A stretch of 43,958 bases of DNA from Acidobacteriota bacterium (GTDB taxonomy: Bacteria > Acidobacteriota > UBA6911): assembly GCA_016933615.1 (NCBI GenBank), contig JAFGAO010000179.1, positions 1-43,958 of the forward strand, given 5' to 3'. Below the pieces are notes generated by a model, which had not been told where the DNA came from, did no database searches, and was given only the letters and a program-made list of their open reading frames with translations. Position 1 is the first letter of the stretch. Every line of letters starts with the position of its first letter. The position numbers were made by a program, and so were the translations under genes. Below are positions 7,274-15,713 of this stretch, in pieces.

Positions 7274-8998
7274 ATGAAGAACAGAATCCGAAGATGTCTC
7301 ACGGCACTGCTGTTGCTTGCGCCTTGCATAACAGGCATTTCCGCGGCTCAGGAGCCTGAAATAACCGTTCTCAATCCCCTGGGGCAGCCCCCGGCAATTG
7401 TCCGCGTCCCCATGGCGCCCAGAATCGACGGTCTGGAAGGGAAAACAATCTATATCGTCGATATCGGTTTCACGGACACCCATCAACTGTTCACGGAGAT
7501 GCGGAGCCTTCTTGCGGAGAAATATCCCCAAACAACCTGGATCGTCCGGACCAAAATCGGCACCTACTTCGACGACGATCCGAAGCTGTGGGCCGAGATA
7601 AAAGAGAAAGGGCACGGCATGATCATGGGGGTCGGCCATTGAAGCACATGCGCGCCGGCGGCCGCCGGCCACAGTTGGACAGTCGAAAAGCTTGGAGTCC
7701 CCACCGCTCCCGTCGTCACTTTGAGGTTCGAGAACCTTGTAAAAACATATATTTATAAAAAAGGCATGCCCAATATGCGGTTCACTTTCGTTCCGCACCC
7801 CATTACGGGTACCGCCGCCGAAATCTGCAGGAAATACCTGCAGGGCAGCGACCCGGTCACCGGAAAGCCCGTGCTGGAGGAGATCATCGCGGCGCTTACC
7901 GCGCCTCTTTCGGAAGAGGACACGAAAACGGGGTTCATAGAAAGGCCGACACCCCGGCTGGTTGATCCCGACACCGAGAAGAACCTGCGCCGGACTTTCC
8001 TCGAAAACGGGTGGACGGACGGGCTGCCGATCGTGCTTCCGACCGAAGCGCGCGTCGCAGAAATGCTCAAGGGAACCAGCCACGACCGGGACAAAATCGT
8101 CGGGAGGATGCAGCCGTCCTCGCCCCACGAACTCTGGAGCTACACGGTGGAGAAGGTCGCGGCGAACGCGGTCATGGCGGGCGCAAAGCCGGAACATTTT
8201 CCCGTGATACTGGCGCTGGCGTCCATGGGGGTGACGTCGATATCGACCTCCACGACCTCGTTTGCCACCATGGTGGTCGTCAACGGTCCCGTGCGGAATG
8301 AAATCGGGATGAATTACGGGATCGGCGCGCTGGGCCCCTTCAACCAGGCCAATGCCGTAATCGGCAGGGCATGGACCCTGATGTCCATCAACCTGGGCGC
8401 CAGCGGAAAAGTCGGCGAAACCTACATGGGAAGCCAGGGGAACAATTACAACTACAACAACAACTGCGTGGCGGAAAACGAGGAGGCGCTTCCCGAAGGC
8501 TGGAACCCGCTTCACGTGCAGAAAGGCTACAGCCCCGATGACAGCACCGTGAGCCTATTTCTGGGTTGGGGATTCACCCACCCGGACCAGAGCTTCGGAA
8601 AGGCTTTCGCGCCCCAGATCCCGTTCTGGCTTAAGTTCGTGAGCCCTTTTTCCTCCACGACGCTGGTTCTGGACCCGACCATCATCCAGCAGCTGAAAAA
8701 CAACGAGGGATACGACTCCAAGGAACAGCTGATCGACTGGATCCAGAAAAACACCAGGGTCACGGTCGGGGACTGGCTGGACGATTTCTACGCGGTGCAG
8801 AACTTTGTCCTTCCCACGGCCCGGCGCGGGATCGAACCGTTCGCGTCCTGGATGAAACTGCCGGAGGATGAATGGATCCCGCAGTTCCCGTCGGTTTCCA
8901 GGATCAACATCCTCTGCGTGGGCGGCGGAACAAACCTGTTCTGGCAGGCGGGGGATTTCGGCTATCTTTCGACCGCACCCGTGGATGTATGGCGGTAA
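7274..8998 (+). CDS. Exported UGSC-type selenoprotein with in-frame TGA (copy 1)
   Basis: Read as one 574-residue protein with selenocysteine at residue 123 (TGA 7640-7642). The start at 7274 follows GGAGAGAGG. Residues 1-25 are a Sec signal peptide. Residues about 28-170 resemble the UGSC-type (seleno)protein domain: E-I-T-V-L-N-P-L-G, A-P-R-I-D, G-K-T-I-Y-I-V-D, then G-V-G-H-U-S-T-C. Residues about 200-574 form a large domain of unknown function with the conserved core N-G-P-V-R-N-E-I-G-M-N-Y. The frame stays open for 451 codons after the TGA with no usable start or ribosome site, and the paralogue at 24349-26061 shows matching protein sequence on both sides of its own TGA. U-S-T-C resembles a redox C-x-x-C pair, so a thiol/selenol redox role in the cell envelope is likely but inferred. 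Selenocysteine machinery is outside the window. Confidence 0.85.
7640..7669 (+). promoter_or_regulatory. Selenocysteine TGA and SECIS-like hairpin, copy 1
   Basis: After the TGA (7640-7642) a GC-only hairpin forms: GCCGGC (7654-7659), loop GGCC, GCCGGC (7664-7669). The apical loop starts 17 nt past the TGA and opens with G, consistent with the spacing and loop preference described for bacterial SECIS elements recognised by SelB. The region is also coding, so folding alone is weak proof. Confidence 0.6.
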
Positions 8999-9134
8999 AA
9001 ATCACCGCTTCGTTGCTCGTTGGAACGTTTCACGCCGATGCAAATGAGGCGTTCAAAAAAAACGCGCTGATACGTGGTGAACGCTGGACTTTTGACGTTG
9101 AACGTCCAAGGTTTTTACGTTCCCATTTACAGCC
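8999..9134. repeat. Second AACGTT-rich intergenic repeat
   Basis: Gene-free gap with CGTTGGAACGTTTCACG, GGTGAACGCTGGAC and GACGTTGAACGTCC variants. It shares words with the gap at 7056-7200. The two gaps bracket the selenoprotein gene, which may reflect chance or past duplication/insertion. Confidence 0.4.
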
Positions 9135-10442
9135 ATGCCACTTGTCAATGAGGAGTCGGCTACGGATACTTTCGAGAAATACAGAAAATACGTCATTACG
9201 AGTTTTGTAAAATCTGTCGCGCCCGTCGTGATTGAAAAGGCGAAAGGAGCGGTCATAACCGGCATCGACGGCCGGGAGTACATCGACTGCTTTTCGGGGA
9301 TCTCGGTCGTCAACGCCGGGCACTGCAACCCGCGGGTCATCGAGGCGGCAAAAGCCCAGATGGACAAGCTGGTCCACGGCTCCTCCTACCTGTTCCACGT
9401 ACAGCCCACGGCCGATCTCGCCGAAAAGATGGCCCGCATCGCGCCCGCCGGCCTGACAAAATCATTTTTCGGCAACAGCGGGGCCGAAGCGATCGAGGGG
9501 GCGCTCAAGCTGGCGCGCCTCCACACAGGCAGGCACGAGTTCATCGCCCTTCAGGGCGGGTTCCACGGCCGCAGCTGGGGCGCGCTGAGCATCTCCGGCT
9601 ACCAGGGAAGAAAGAAAGGGGGCGGCCCTTACGCTCCCGGGGTTTCTTTCGCCCCCGTCCCCTACCCCTACCGTTCCCAGTGGCCCGGCGATGCCGACGA
9701 ATGCGGCCGCCGCTCTGCCGCCGCCATCGAAGAACTGATCCATTACGCGACCTCGAACGACGTGGCGGCCTTCATCGCGGAACCCGTCCTGGGGGAAGGC
9801 GGGATCATTGTTCCCCCGTTCAACTACTTCCGGGAAGTCAAAAAGGTGCTGGACCGGCACGGCATTCTTTTCATCGCCGACGAGGTGCAGAGCGGGTTCG
9901 CCCGCACCGGGAAGATGTTCGCCATCGAGCACTACGGCGTCGTTCCCGACATTCTGGCCACGGCCAAGGGGATCGCGGACGGGTTCCCCCTGAGCGCGTT
10001 CACCACGCGCGAAGACATCGCCGCCGCGTTCAAGGTCGGGGACCACCTGTCGACCTTCGGGGGCAACCCGGTGTCGTGCGCCGCCGCCTGCGCCAACATC
10101 GACTTCATAGAAGAAGAAGGCCTGTGCGAAAACGCGCGCAATCTCGGCGAATTCGCCCGCTCCTGTTTCCGGGAACTCGAGCGGGCGCACCCGCTCATCG
10201 GCGAAGTCCGCGGCCTCGGACTGATGATCGGGATCGAACTCGTCAGGGACGGCCGGCGAACGCCGGCCGCCGCCGAAGCCGCGGCCCTCAAGGACCGCTG
10301 CCTGGAGTCCGGCCTGATTGTGGGGCTTGGGGGAACTTTCGCGAACGTCATCCGGTTCCAGCCGCCCCTGGTCATAACCCGGGAGCAGGTCGACCGGGCG
10401 ATCAACATCTTTTCCGAGGCACTTGAAGAGCCGGCTCATTAA
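9135..10442 (+). CDS. Class III PLP-dependent aminotransferase
   Basis: 435 residues; ATG at 9135 without a clear ribosome site. It covers the full class III fold: G-N-S-G-A-E-A (113-119) for cofactor phosphate, F-H-G-R (143-146), D249-E-V-Q-S-G for the PLP pyridine, and PLP lysine K278 (A-T-A-K-G-I-A). The closest families are 4-aminobutyrate, alanine-glyoxylate (AGXT2-like) and acetylornithine aminotransferases, which move an amino group from an omega-amino or similar donor to a keto acid. The exact substrate cannot be set from sequence alone. It lies after the selenoprotein in the same direction, but 136 bp of repeat separates them, so an operon is doubtful. Confidence 0.92.
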   Translation: MPLVNEESATDTFEKYRKYVITSFVKSVAPVVIEKAKGAVITGIDGREYIDCFSGISVVNAGHCNPRVIEAAKAQMDKLVHGSSYLFHVQPTADLAEKMARIAPAGLTKSFFGNSGAEAIEGALKLARLHTGRHEFIALQGGFHGRSWGALSISGYQGRKKGGGPYAPGVSFAPVPYPYRSQWPGDADECGRRSAAAIEELIHYATSNDVAAFIAEPVLGEGGIIVPPFNYFREVKKVLDRHGILFIADEVQSGFARTGKMFAIEHYGVVPDILATAKGIADGFPLSAFTTREDIAAAFKVGDHLSTFGGNPVSCAAACANIDFIEEEGLCENARNLGEFARSCFRELERAHPLIGEVRGLGLMIGIELVRDGRRTPAAAEAAALKDRCLESGLIVGLGGTFANVIRFQPPLVITREQVDRAINIFSEALEEPAH

Positions 10443-10509
10443 ACGACCGGACAAGCATACCAAATAGCGAAAAAAACACAAAGAAAGCGCCGTTCATAAG
10501 GTTCCGCAA

Positions 10510-11286
10510 TTACCGGAACAGGTTGCCGGCCAGATCCGAAAGGCCGAGCAATACCATTGCTGAAACGACGATGACGGCGATCAGGATCCACCGGACGAAT
10601 TTCGCTCCCTTCTCGACCGCCATGCGGGCCGCAAACCAGGCTCCCAGCATGTTCCCGGCCGCAAGCACCAGCCCGGGCAGCCATTCGACCTGGTCGTTCA
10701 AAATGAATACGGCCAGTGCAAAGAGCGTAGACGCCATCACAATCAGGTTCTTGACGGCGTTGGCCCGCACCAGCTCGTATCCGGCTCCCAGCACGAGCCC
10801 GGAGAGCAGGAAAATTCCGACGCCGGCCTGGATGAACCCGCCGTAAATCCCTATCAGGAAGAAGAGCCCGAGCTGCGTCCATCCCGGCCGCTTCAGGAGC
10901 AACTCCGGACGTCCCTCGAGCCAGCGCCTCGGACGGACCAGCACCACGACCAGCATCCCCGCCATCAGAACGCCGATCACGGTCTCCATCGTTTTCTCGT
11001 TAAGGTTTACCGCAATCTGCGCCCCCGCTATAGCCCCCAGGACAGCCGGCGCCGTCAGCGCGAGCCCTTTCCGGAGATCCAGCGTCCCGCTTTTATGAAA
11101 ACGCTTTACGGCCACCGCCGTCTGCAGCAGCACCGCCACCCGGTTGGTCCCGTTGGCCACATTGGCCGGGAGGCCCGCGAATATCAGCAGGGGGAGCGTA
11201 ATCAGGGACCCGCTTCCGGCCAGGGTATTGATGAATCCCGCCAGGAATCCGGCCGCAACTATCAAAGGGAAAATGTACCAGTCCAT
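10510..11286 (-). CDS. TauE/SafE (TSUP) family membrane permease
   Basis: 258 residues, about eight hydrophobic segments in two repeats, each opening with the family's small-residue pattern (G-F-L-A-G-F-I-N-T-L-A-G-S-G in the first, G-I-Y-G-G-F-I-Q-A-G-V-G in the second). TSUP proteins are inner-membrane transporters linked to export or uptake of sulfite, sulfoacetate and other sulfur-containing anions. The substrate is not visible here. It converges with the aminotransferase and has no operon partner. Confidence 0.92.
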   Translation of the reverse strand: MDWYIFPLIVAAGFLAGFINTLAGSGSLITLPLLIFAGLPANVANGTNRVAVLLQTAVAVKRFHKSGTLDLRKGLALTAPAVLGAIAGAQIAVNLNEKTMETVIGVLMAGMLVVVLVRPRRWLEGRPELLLKRPGWTQLGLFFLIGIYGGFIQAGVGIFLLSGLVLGAGYELVRANAVKNLIVMASTLFALAVFILNDQVEWLPGLVLAAGNMLGAWFAARMAVEKGAKFVRWILIAVIVVSAMVLLGLSDLAGNLFR

Positions 11287-11424
11287 TCCGTCCGCCTCGA
11301 AAGCCGGGATGTTACATTATTCCCCATGAAAAAGGAAAAGAAAGCCGGGAGCCGAATCAGCACACTCAGGCGGCACACACTACACTCCGCCGCGGAGCCC
11401 AAACGCCGGATTTAAAGAATTTCG

Positions 11425-11460
11425 TTGACCGTCAGCATATTATGTCTTACTTTGTATGAC
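11425..11460 (+). promoter_or_regulatory. Promoter and operator-like repeat of the toxin-antitoxin pair
   Basis: TTGACC (11425-11430), a 17-bp spacer and TACTTT (11448-11453). An inverted repeat GTCTTAC-TTT-GTATGAC (11444-11460, one mismatch) overlaps the -10 and abuts the ATG at 11461. RHH antitoxins usually repress their own promoter through such sites. Predicted transcription would start at or next to the ATG, so the message may be leaderless. Confidence 0.5.
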
Positions 11461-11682
11461 ATGAAAACTTCGAGCCTTACCATAAGATTGGACAAGGAAC
11501 TGAATGCCCTGCTGACGAGGGCCAGTCAGCGGTCCGGTAAAAACAGAAGCGCAATCGCGCGCGATGCCCTCAGACGCCAGCTTCGTCTGGAACAGTTTGA
11601 GGAGATCAGGAAAAGGGTCATGCCGTTTGCCGAAGCACGAGGATATTTAACCGACGAAGATGTTTTTACCAAGATATCATGA
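11461..11682 (+). CDS. Ribbon-helix-helix antitoxin (CopG-like)
   Basis: 73 residues. The N-terminal S-S-L-T-I-R-L-D strand followed by two helices (E-L-N-A-L-L-T-R-A-S and K-N-R-S-A-I-A-R-D-A-L-R-R) is a typical RHH DNA-binding fold; the C-terminal part would wrap the toxin. It overlaps the PIN gene by 4 bp (ATGA), the usual arrangement for a type II toxin-antitoxin module. No ribosome site precedes the ATG; upstream in-frame codons lie inside the promoter, so 11461 is preferred. It likely neutralises the PIN nuclease and represses the promoter. Confidence 0.87.
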   Translation: MKTSSLTIRLDKELNALLTRASQRSGKNRSAIARDALRRQLRLEQFEEIRKRVMPFAEARGYLTDEDVFTKIS

Positions 11683-12095
11683 GAGTCTTTCTCGATACCA
11701 ATGTTCTGGTCAGTGCCGTGGCAACTCGCGGTCTTTGTGCCGATGTTCTCAGGGAAATCCTGCTCTCTCACCGGCTTGTGCTCTCCGCGCCTTTGCTCGC
11801 TGAATTAAAGAATACCCTTCGCATCAAGATCGGAATCCCCCCGAAAATAATATCCGATTTCGTAGATCTATTGGTGAAGGATTCCACCCTGTCCGGCAAT
11901 CTTGAGCCAAGGGATATCGACATAAATGACAGGGACGACATTCTCATCCTTTCAACAGCGTTAAACGGCAAGGCGGAATTGTTTATCACCGGCGACAAAG
12001 AGTTGCTTGAACTGGGGAAAATAAAAAAAATGAGGATCCTATCCCCCAGACAATTCTGGGAAAAATTGAAAAGCCGACACCCGGACGAACACTGA
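11679..12095 (+). CDS. PIN-domain ribonuclease toxin
   Basis: 138 residues. PIN-domain acidic residues are all visible: D6 (F-L-D-T-N-V), E42 (L-A-E-L), D86/D87 (D-R-D-D) and D106 (T-G-D-K-E-L-L). It belongs to the putative-toxin PIN subgroup, which cleaves RNA in a metal-dependent way. Its start overlaps the antitoxin stop. The set of residues is complete, so it should be active. A hairpin follows 3 nt after the stop. Confidence 0.9.
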   Translation: MRVFLDTNVLVSAVATRGLCADVLREILLSHRLVLSAPLLAELKNTLRIKIGIPPKIISDFVDLLVKDSTLSGNLEPRDIDINDRDDILILSTALNGKAELFITGDKELLELGKIKKMRILSPRQFWEKLKSRHPDEH

Positions 12096-12097
12096 CC

Positions 12098-12117
12098 GAA
12101 AAAGCTGACGCTTTTTC
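12098..12117. terminator. Terminator-like hairpin after the toxin gene
   Basis: GAAAAAGC-TGAC-GCTTTTTC forms a perfect 8-bp stem starting 3 nt past the PIN stop. The T-run is inside the stem, a form that can act on both strands. Flanking CCG/CGG can lengthen the stem. Strength is uncertain because only two pairs near the loop are GC. Confidence 0.5.
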
Positions 12118-12159
12118 TGCGGGGTATCCGCGGCAGGCAATGGACCCAAAGGGGGGAAA

Positions 12160-12405
12160 ATGAAGAAAATCCTGGGATTGAGCGTTGGTGCTTTGGTGTG
12201 CTGGGCGGTTATGTTCCTGGCCGGACACGACGCGTGGCACTATCTCGGCAGCCCGGACTTTTGGCGACTGAGCGGGCCGCCACACACGGATATGCGGGCG
12301 TTCGGTTACGCTTTCTATCTTCAGTTCCTGATTCTCCTCGGTGTAATCGGAATGGCGGTCGGGTTGGAGCTGAGGAGACGGCGTGCGGAGAGAAAGGCTC
12401 TCTAG
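12160..12405 (+). CDS. Small two-helix membrane protein, unknown
   Basis: 81 residues with a strong GGGGGG ribosome site 4 nt before the ATG. Two hydrophobic segments (about 5-22 and 49-68) are joined by a polar, aromatic loop of about 25 residues (W-H-Y-L-G-S-P-D-F-W), and the C-terminus is highly basic (R-R-R-R-A-E-R-K). The shape suggests an inner-membrane protein with a periplasmic loop. I do not recognise a family. Confidence 0.7.
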   Translation: MKKILGLSVGALVCWAVMFLAGHDAWHYLGSPDFWRLSGPPHTDMRAFGYAFYLQFLILLGVIGMAVGLELRRRRAERKAL

Positions 12406-12552
12406 GCGCATGCAGTCGGCGCACGGAGGCGTCACAGGGCGTTCAGGGCACTCGCGCGCGCCATCGCCTGCTGCGGATTGACATTTGTCTTCTGTCCGGC
12501 GCTAGACGCCATCCATACGGTTCATCCACGCGCTATATGGGCGAGGTTGTCG

Positions 12553-13212
12553 ATGATTAAGTCCAAGCCTCTTGTCGCTGGGCAAGGCGGGAGCCGCTTC
12601 ACGCACGGAGCGGTCTACCATGTGCTCTACGACCGGCCCTTGGCCGAGACCCGCAGGGCTGTCGTTGACGCCATCCCTGCATCTTCCAGGGTTCTGGATA
12701 TTGCCTGTGGTACGGGGGAACTCTGCTTCGATCTCGCAACGCGGAAAGGCTGTCAAGTCGTGGGAGTGGACCTGTCGCCCCGGATGATCGAATTCGCCCG
12801 CAAGCGCAATCGAAGCCCTGAAGTAAGATTCGATCTGGGCGACGGAACCGACCTCGCGCACCTCGGAGAGGATTCCTTCGACATTGCTACGATCCTGCTT
12901 CTGCTGCACGAAATACCCTTGGAGAAGCAGATGATTGTGCTCAACCAAGCATTGAACCGCGCACGAAGGGTCATCGTCGTCGATTCCCACGTGCCACTGC
13001 CGAAGAATCTCCATGGGCTGGCGCTGAGGATAGTCGAAGCCTCCGGAGGACCATCGCATTATCGTTATTTCGCAGACTACCTCGCTTCCGGCGGCATCGG
13101 CGGCATTTTGGAAAAATCCAGCGCGCGGGCGACTGTCACGGCGCGCTCGGTGTTCTGGCACGGTTGCCGGGAGATAGCAACGCTTGACAGGCACGAAAAA
13201 GCGACTTTTTGA
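12553..13212 (+). CDS. UbiE/Methyltransf_11-type SAM methyltransferase
   Basis: 219 residues. The ATG at 12553 has GAGG 6 nt upstream; a longer frame to 12478 lacks a ribosome site. Motif I is V-L-D-I-A-C-G-T-G-E, then V-G-V-D-L-S-P-R-M-I (strand 2 acid) and I-L-L-L-L-H-E-I-P (motif II/III area). Class I methyltransferases of this type act on small molecules or lipids; the acceptor is unknown. It is cytoplasmic, without a signal peptide. A short inverted repeat (GATCACCG, 13213-13220, with 13234-13241) begins right after the stop. Confidence 0.88.
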   Translation: MIKSKPLVAGQGGSRFTHGAVYHVLYDRPLAETRRAVVDAIPASSRVLDIACGTGELCFDLATRKGCQVVGVDLSPRMIEFARKRNRSPEVRFDLGDGTDLAHLGEDSFDIATILLLLHEIPLEKQMIVLNQALNRARRVIVVDSHVPLPKNLHGLALRIVEASGGPSHYRYFADYLASGGIGGILEKSSARATVTARSVFWHGCREIATLDRHEKATF

Positions 13213-13376
13213 GATCACCGAGAAATATGATCCCGGTGATCGTTCAATCAGTAGGGCCAAGAAAACGATGGCGCGTGTCACCGCGGTTACAGTCCCTTTT
13301 TGCGGAGCCACCGCCGCACTAGCAGGCGCCATATTCAAAGGAGGGGGGAGGCGGAGTCACAGCCCCTTTTTACACG

Positions 13377-13895
13377 ATGACCATTAAGATCCGACGCACG
13401 GAACCCGGCGATTACGAAGCCGTACAGCGCATCCTGGCGGGCCCCAAGGCGGTATGGGGCACCCTGCAGTTGCCGTTTCCTTCGGTGGAGCAGTGGCGCA
13501 AACGCCTGGCCGAGCCTGCGGAGAGCCTGTTTAGCTTGTCCGCTTGTGTTGAGAACGATGAAGTGGTCGGCCAGCTCGGGCTGCAAACGTTCCCCGACCG
13601 GCCCCGCCGCCGCCACGCGGGGCAGATCGGCATGGCGGTGCGGGACGACTGGCAGGGCAAGGGGGTGGGCGCGGCCCTCATGAAAGCGGCGATTGATCTT
13701 GCGGACAACTGGCTGAACCTGACGCGGCTCGAGCTGGAGGTGTTCGCCGACAACACGTCGGCCGTCAGGCTTTATGAGAAGTGCGGCTTCACGATCGAGG
13801 GAACGCTGGCGAGCTACGGTTTCCGGGACGGGCAATATGCGGATGCCTACATAATGGCGCGCCTTCGAGGCCCGAAACCGTCGGCCGGGTCTTGA
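13377..13895 (+). CDS. GNAT acetyltransferase, YhhY/AaaT-like
   Basis: 172 residues. The N-terminus (I-K-I-R-R-T-E-P-G-D-Y-E-A-V), the G-T-L-Q-L-P-F-P-S segment, the acetyl-CoA loop (D-W-Q-G-K-G-V-G-A-A-L-M) and the tail (G-F-T-I-E-G-T, G-Q-Y-A-D-A-Y-I-M-A-R) follow E. coli YhhY, an L-amino-acid N-acetyltransferase. Substrate in this organism is inferred only. No clear ribosome site sits next to the ATG; a purine-rich run lies about 30 nt upstream. An imperfect direct repeat of the type CAGYCCCTTTTT occurs at about 13292 and 13358 in the gap before it. Confidence 0.87.
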   Translation: MTIKIRRTEPGDYEAVQRILAGPKAVWGTLQLPFPSVEQWRKRLAEPAESLFSLSACVENDEVVGQLGLQTFPDRPRRRHAGQIGMAVRDDWQGKGVGAALMKAAIDLADNWLNLTRLELEVFADNTSAVRLYEKCGFTIEGTLASYGFRDGQYADAYIMARLRGPKPSAGS

Positions 13896-14001
13896 CTTCA
13901 AGGCAAGGCGGATTTCACAATCGGATTTGTCTTTATGCGGAGTGAACGATTAAAATGTCGCTGGATCCATACACAAAAACAACCCACGACAGGAGGCGGG
14001 C

Positions 14002-14691
14002 ATGAAAAAGTATGGCGCTGAGTTTTTTGGAACATTCTGGCTGGTGCTTGGAGGATGCGGCAGTGCCGTTCTGGCTGCCGCCTTTCCGAATGTCGGGATC
14101 GGGTTGCTGGGCGTTTCCCTGGCCTTCGGCCTGACCGTGCTGACGATGGCTTACGCCGTCGGGCACATATCGGGCTGCCACCTCAACCCTGCCGTTTCGT
14201 TCGGCCTCTGGGCCGGCGGCCGTTTTCCGGCAAAAGATCTGCTGCCCTATATCATCGCGCAGGTCCTGGGCGGCATCGTGGCCGGCGGCGTTCTGTACAT
14301 CATCGCATCCGGCAAGGCGGGCTTCGACGTCTCCGCGGGCTTTGCTTCAAACGGGTACGGCATGCATTCACCCGGCGGGTACAGCCTGCTGTCGGCGCTG
14401 GTGATCGAGATAGTCATGACCATGATGTTCATTCTCGTCATCCTTGGCGCAACGGACAAGCGGGCCCCGAAAGGTTTTGCCCCCATTGCCATCGGTTTGT
14501 GCCTGACGCTCATCCATCTGGTTACCATACCGGTCACCAATACCTCCGTGAATCCGGCCCGCAGCACGGGCGTGGCCCTGTTTGTGGGCGGCTGGGCGGT
14601 ATCGCAGCTTTGGCTCTTCTGGATAGCGCCGATTGCGGGCGGCCTGCTGGGCGCCGCCGTCTACCGTATAATCGGCCGCGAAGAGGACTAA
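14002..14691 (+). CDS. aqpZ: Aquaporin Z-type water channel
   Basis: 229 residues with AGGAGG upstream. Six membrane helices and both N-P-A half-helices (62-64 and 184-186) are present. The selectivity filter residues match AqpZ (F42, H172, T181, R187 against F43, H174, T183, R189 in E. coli), so it is a water-selective channel rather than a glycerol facilitator. The next gene starts 3 nt after its stop, so they are co-transcribed. Confidence 0.96.
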   Translation: MKKYGAEFFGTFWLVLGGCGSAVLAAAFPNVGIGLLGVSLAFGLTVLTMAYAVGHISGCHLNPAVSFGLWAGGRFPAKDLLPYIIAQVLGGIVAGGVLYIIASGKAGFDVSAGFASNGYGMHSPGGYSLLSALVIEIVMTMMFILVILGATDKRAPKGFAPIAIGLCLTLIHLVTIPVTNTSVNPARSTGVALFVGGWAVSQLWLFWIAPIAGGLLGAAVYRIIGREED

Positions 14692-14694
14692 AAT

Positions 14695-15651
14695 ATGAAA
14701 GATCAAGTCTGGCTGGTCAGTCCCGACACAGGGAAGCTGGTCACGCCCTACGGGGAACACCCCAAGTGCAGAAAAATTGTTGCGGCGCAGCCTTTCACGG
14801 TCTCCATGGTCGCGGCTGTCGTGGCGGAAGATCTCGACGGGATATTCAGGGGCGACAACGATCTCCTGGTTCTTACGCGCTCCTCGATGGGAGAGCGGCC
14901 TCTGGTGGAGAGGATCCACTTTTTCGAGGAGGAGATACCGAAGGGGCGCCCGATCCGGAGCATGCTCGCGGATACCGTCTACCTGGCCGACGACTACAAC
15001 GGCATCGACAAGCTCTGGGTGGAGGTGGACGTGCTCGAGATCGATACGGATACGGGGGAGCGCAAAGCGGCTGTGAAGGCATTCCAGAATCTTGCCGCAG
15101 CGGCCGGGGCCGTCTTCCCCGCCCTCCTGCCCTACGCGTTCGGCGCCGGCGCGGTGGCCGGCGTGATTGAAAAAATGACGGCGGCCCTTGAAAGGAACAA
15201 ACACGTCATCAGGATTCCCTTCGCGATGTATCCCGGCGCGCCCAGGCCGGGCCGGGCGCCTCTGCAGGCCGGAACTTACGCAGCCTTCGCGCAACCCCAG
15301 GATCCATCGGGCTTCAGGATGCACGCGAACGGGCTTCTGTCTGCGGCCGGCAAGGCATCCGGAACCTCCTACGCCGTCTTCGAAGTTGCCCCCGTGAAAC
15401 AGGCGAGCCCGAAATTCGTCACGAGCCAGAAGGTCGCGACGCTGCTGACGCAGATGCAGCGGGGGAATCCCCATTCGGCGCTGGCGACGATCGATTTTCT
15501 GGCGGACACGCTGACTCAATACGGCAACTTCAAAAAGCTCAACAGGTACCTGGAGCTGAAATCCAAAGAGAAGCCGAGCAGCGAGGAGAAAGCCCTGCTT
15601 GCAGAGATCGGGAAGATCGACGCCCTGAAGCCGTTTCTGCCGGTTGAATAA
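14695..15651 (+). CDS. Unknown protein co-transcribed with aquaporin
   Basis: 318 residues, ATG 3 nt after the aqpZ stop with GAGGA overlapping the end of aqpZ. I do not recognise it. Visible features: an N-terminal all-beta-looking region (residues about 35-125) with acidic loops such as G-D-N-D-L-L-V-L-T-R and L-A-D-D-Y-N-G-I-D-K-L-W, reminiscent of C2-like or calcium-binding beta sandwiches; a hydrophobic A/G-rich helix (about 135-160); and a helical charged C-terminus. No signal peptide. Tight coupling to aqpZ suggests a link to osmotic or membrane function, by inference only. Confidence 0.75.
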   Translation: MKDQVWLVSPDTGKLVTPYGEHPKCRKIVAAQPFTVSMVAAVVAEDLDGIFRGDNDLLVLTRSSMGERPLVERIHFFEEEIPKGRPIRSMLADTVYLADDYNGIDKLWVEVDVLEIDTDTGERKAAVKAFQNLAAAAGAVFPALLPYAFGAGAVAGVIEKMTAALERNKHVIRIPFAMYPGAPRPGRAPLQAGTYAAFAQPQDPSGFRMHANGLLSAAGKASGTSYAVFEVAPVKQASPKFVTSQKVATLLTQMQRGNPHSALATIDFLADTLTQYGNFKKLNRYLELKSKEKPSSEEKALLAEIGKIDALKPFLPVE

Positions 15652-15713
15652 AAAGCAGCGCCTTCGGTGCGGGAGCTCGCCCCGCCTTCGTTACATTGAC
15701 GGCGGATCAAGCC

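Noticed and set aside
7721-8998. Separate gene starting with TTG at 7721
   Set aside because: No ribosome site precedes it, and homology to the paralogue extends upstream of it to and across the TGA; one selenoprotein explains the data better.
11326-11415. Short basic ORF between the TauE-like gene and the toxin-antitoxin pair
   Set aside because: 29 codons, no ribosome site and no conserved features.
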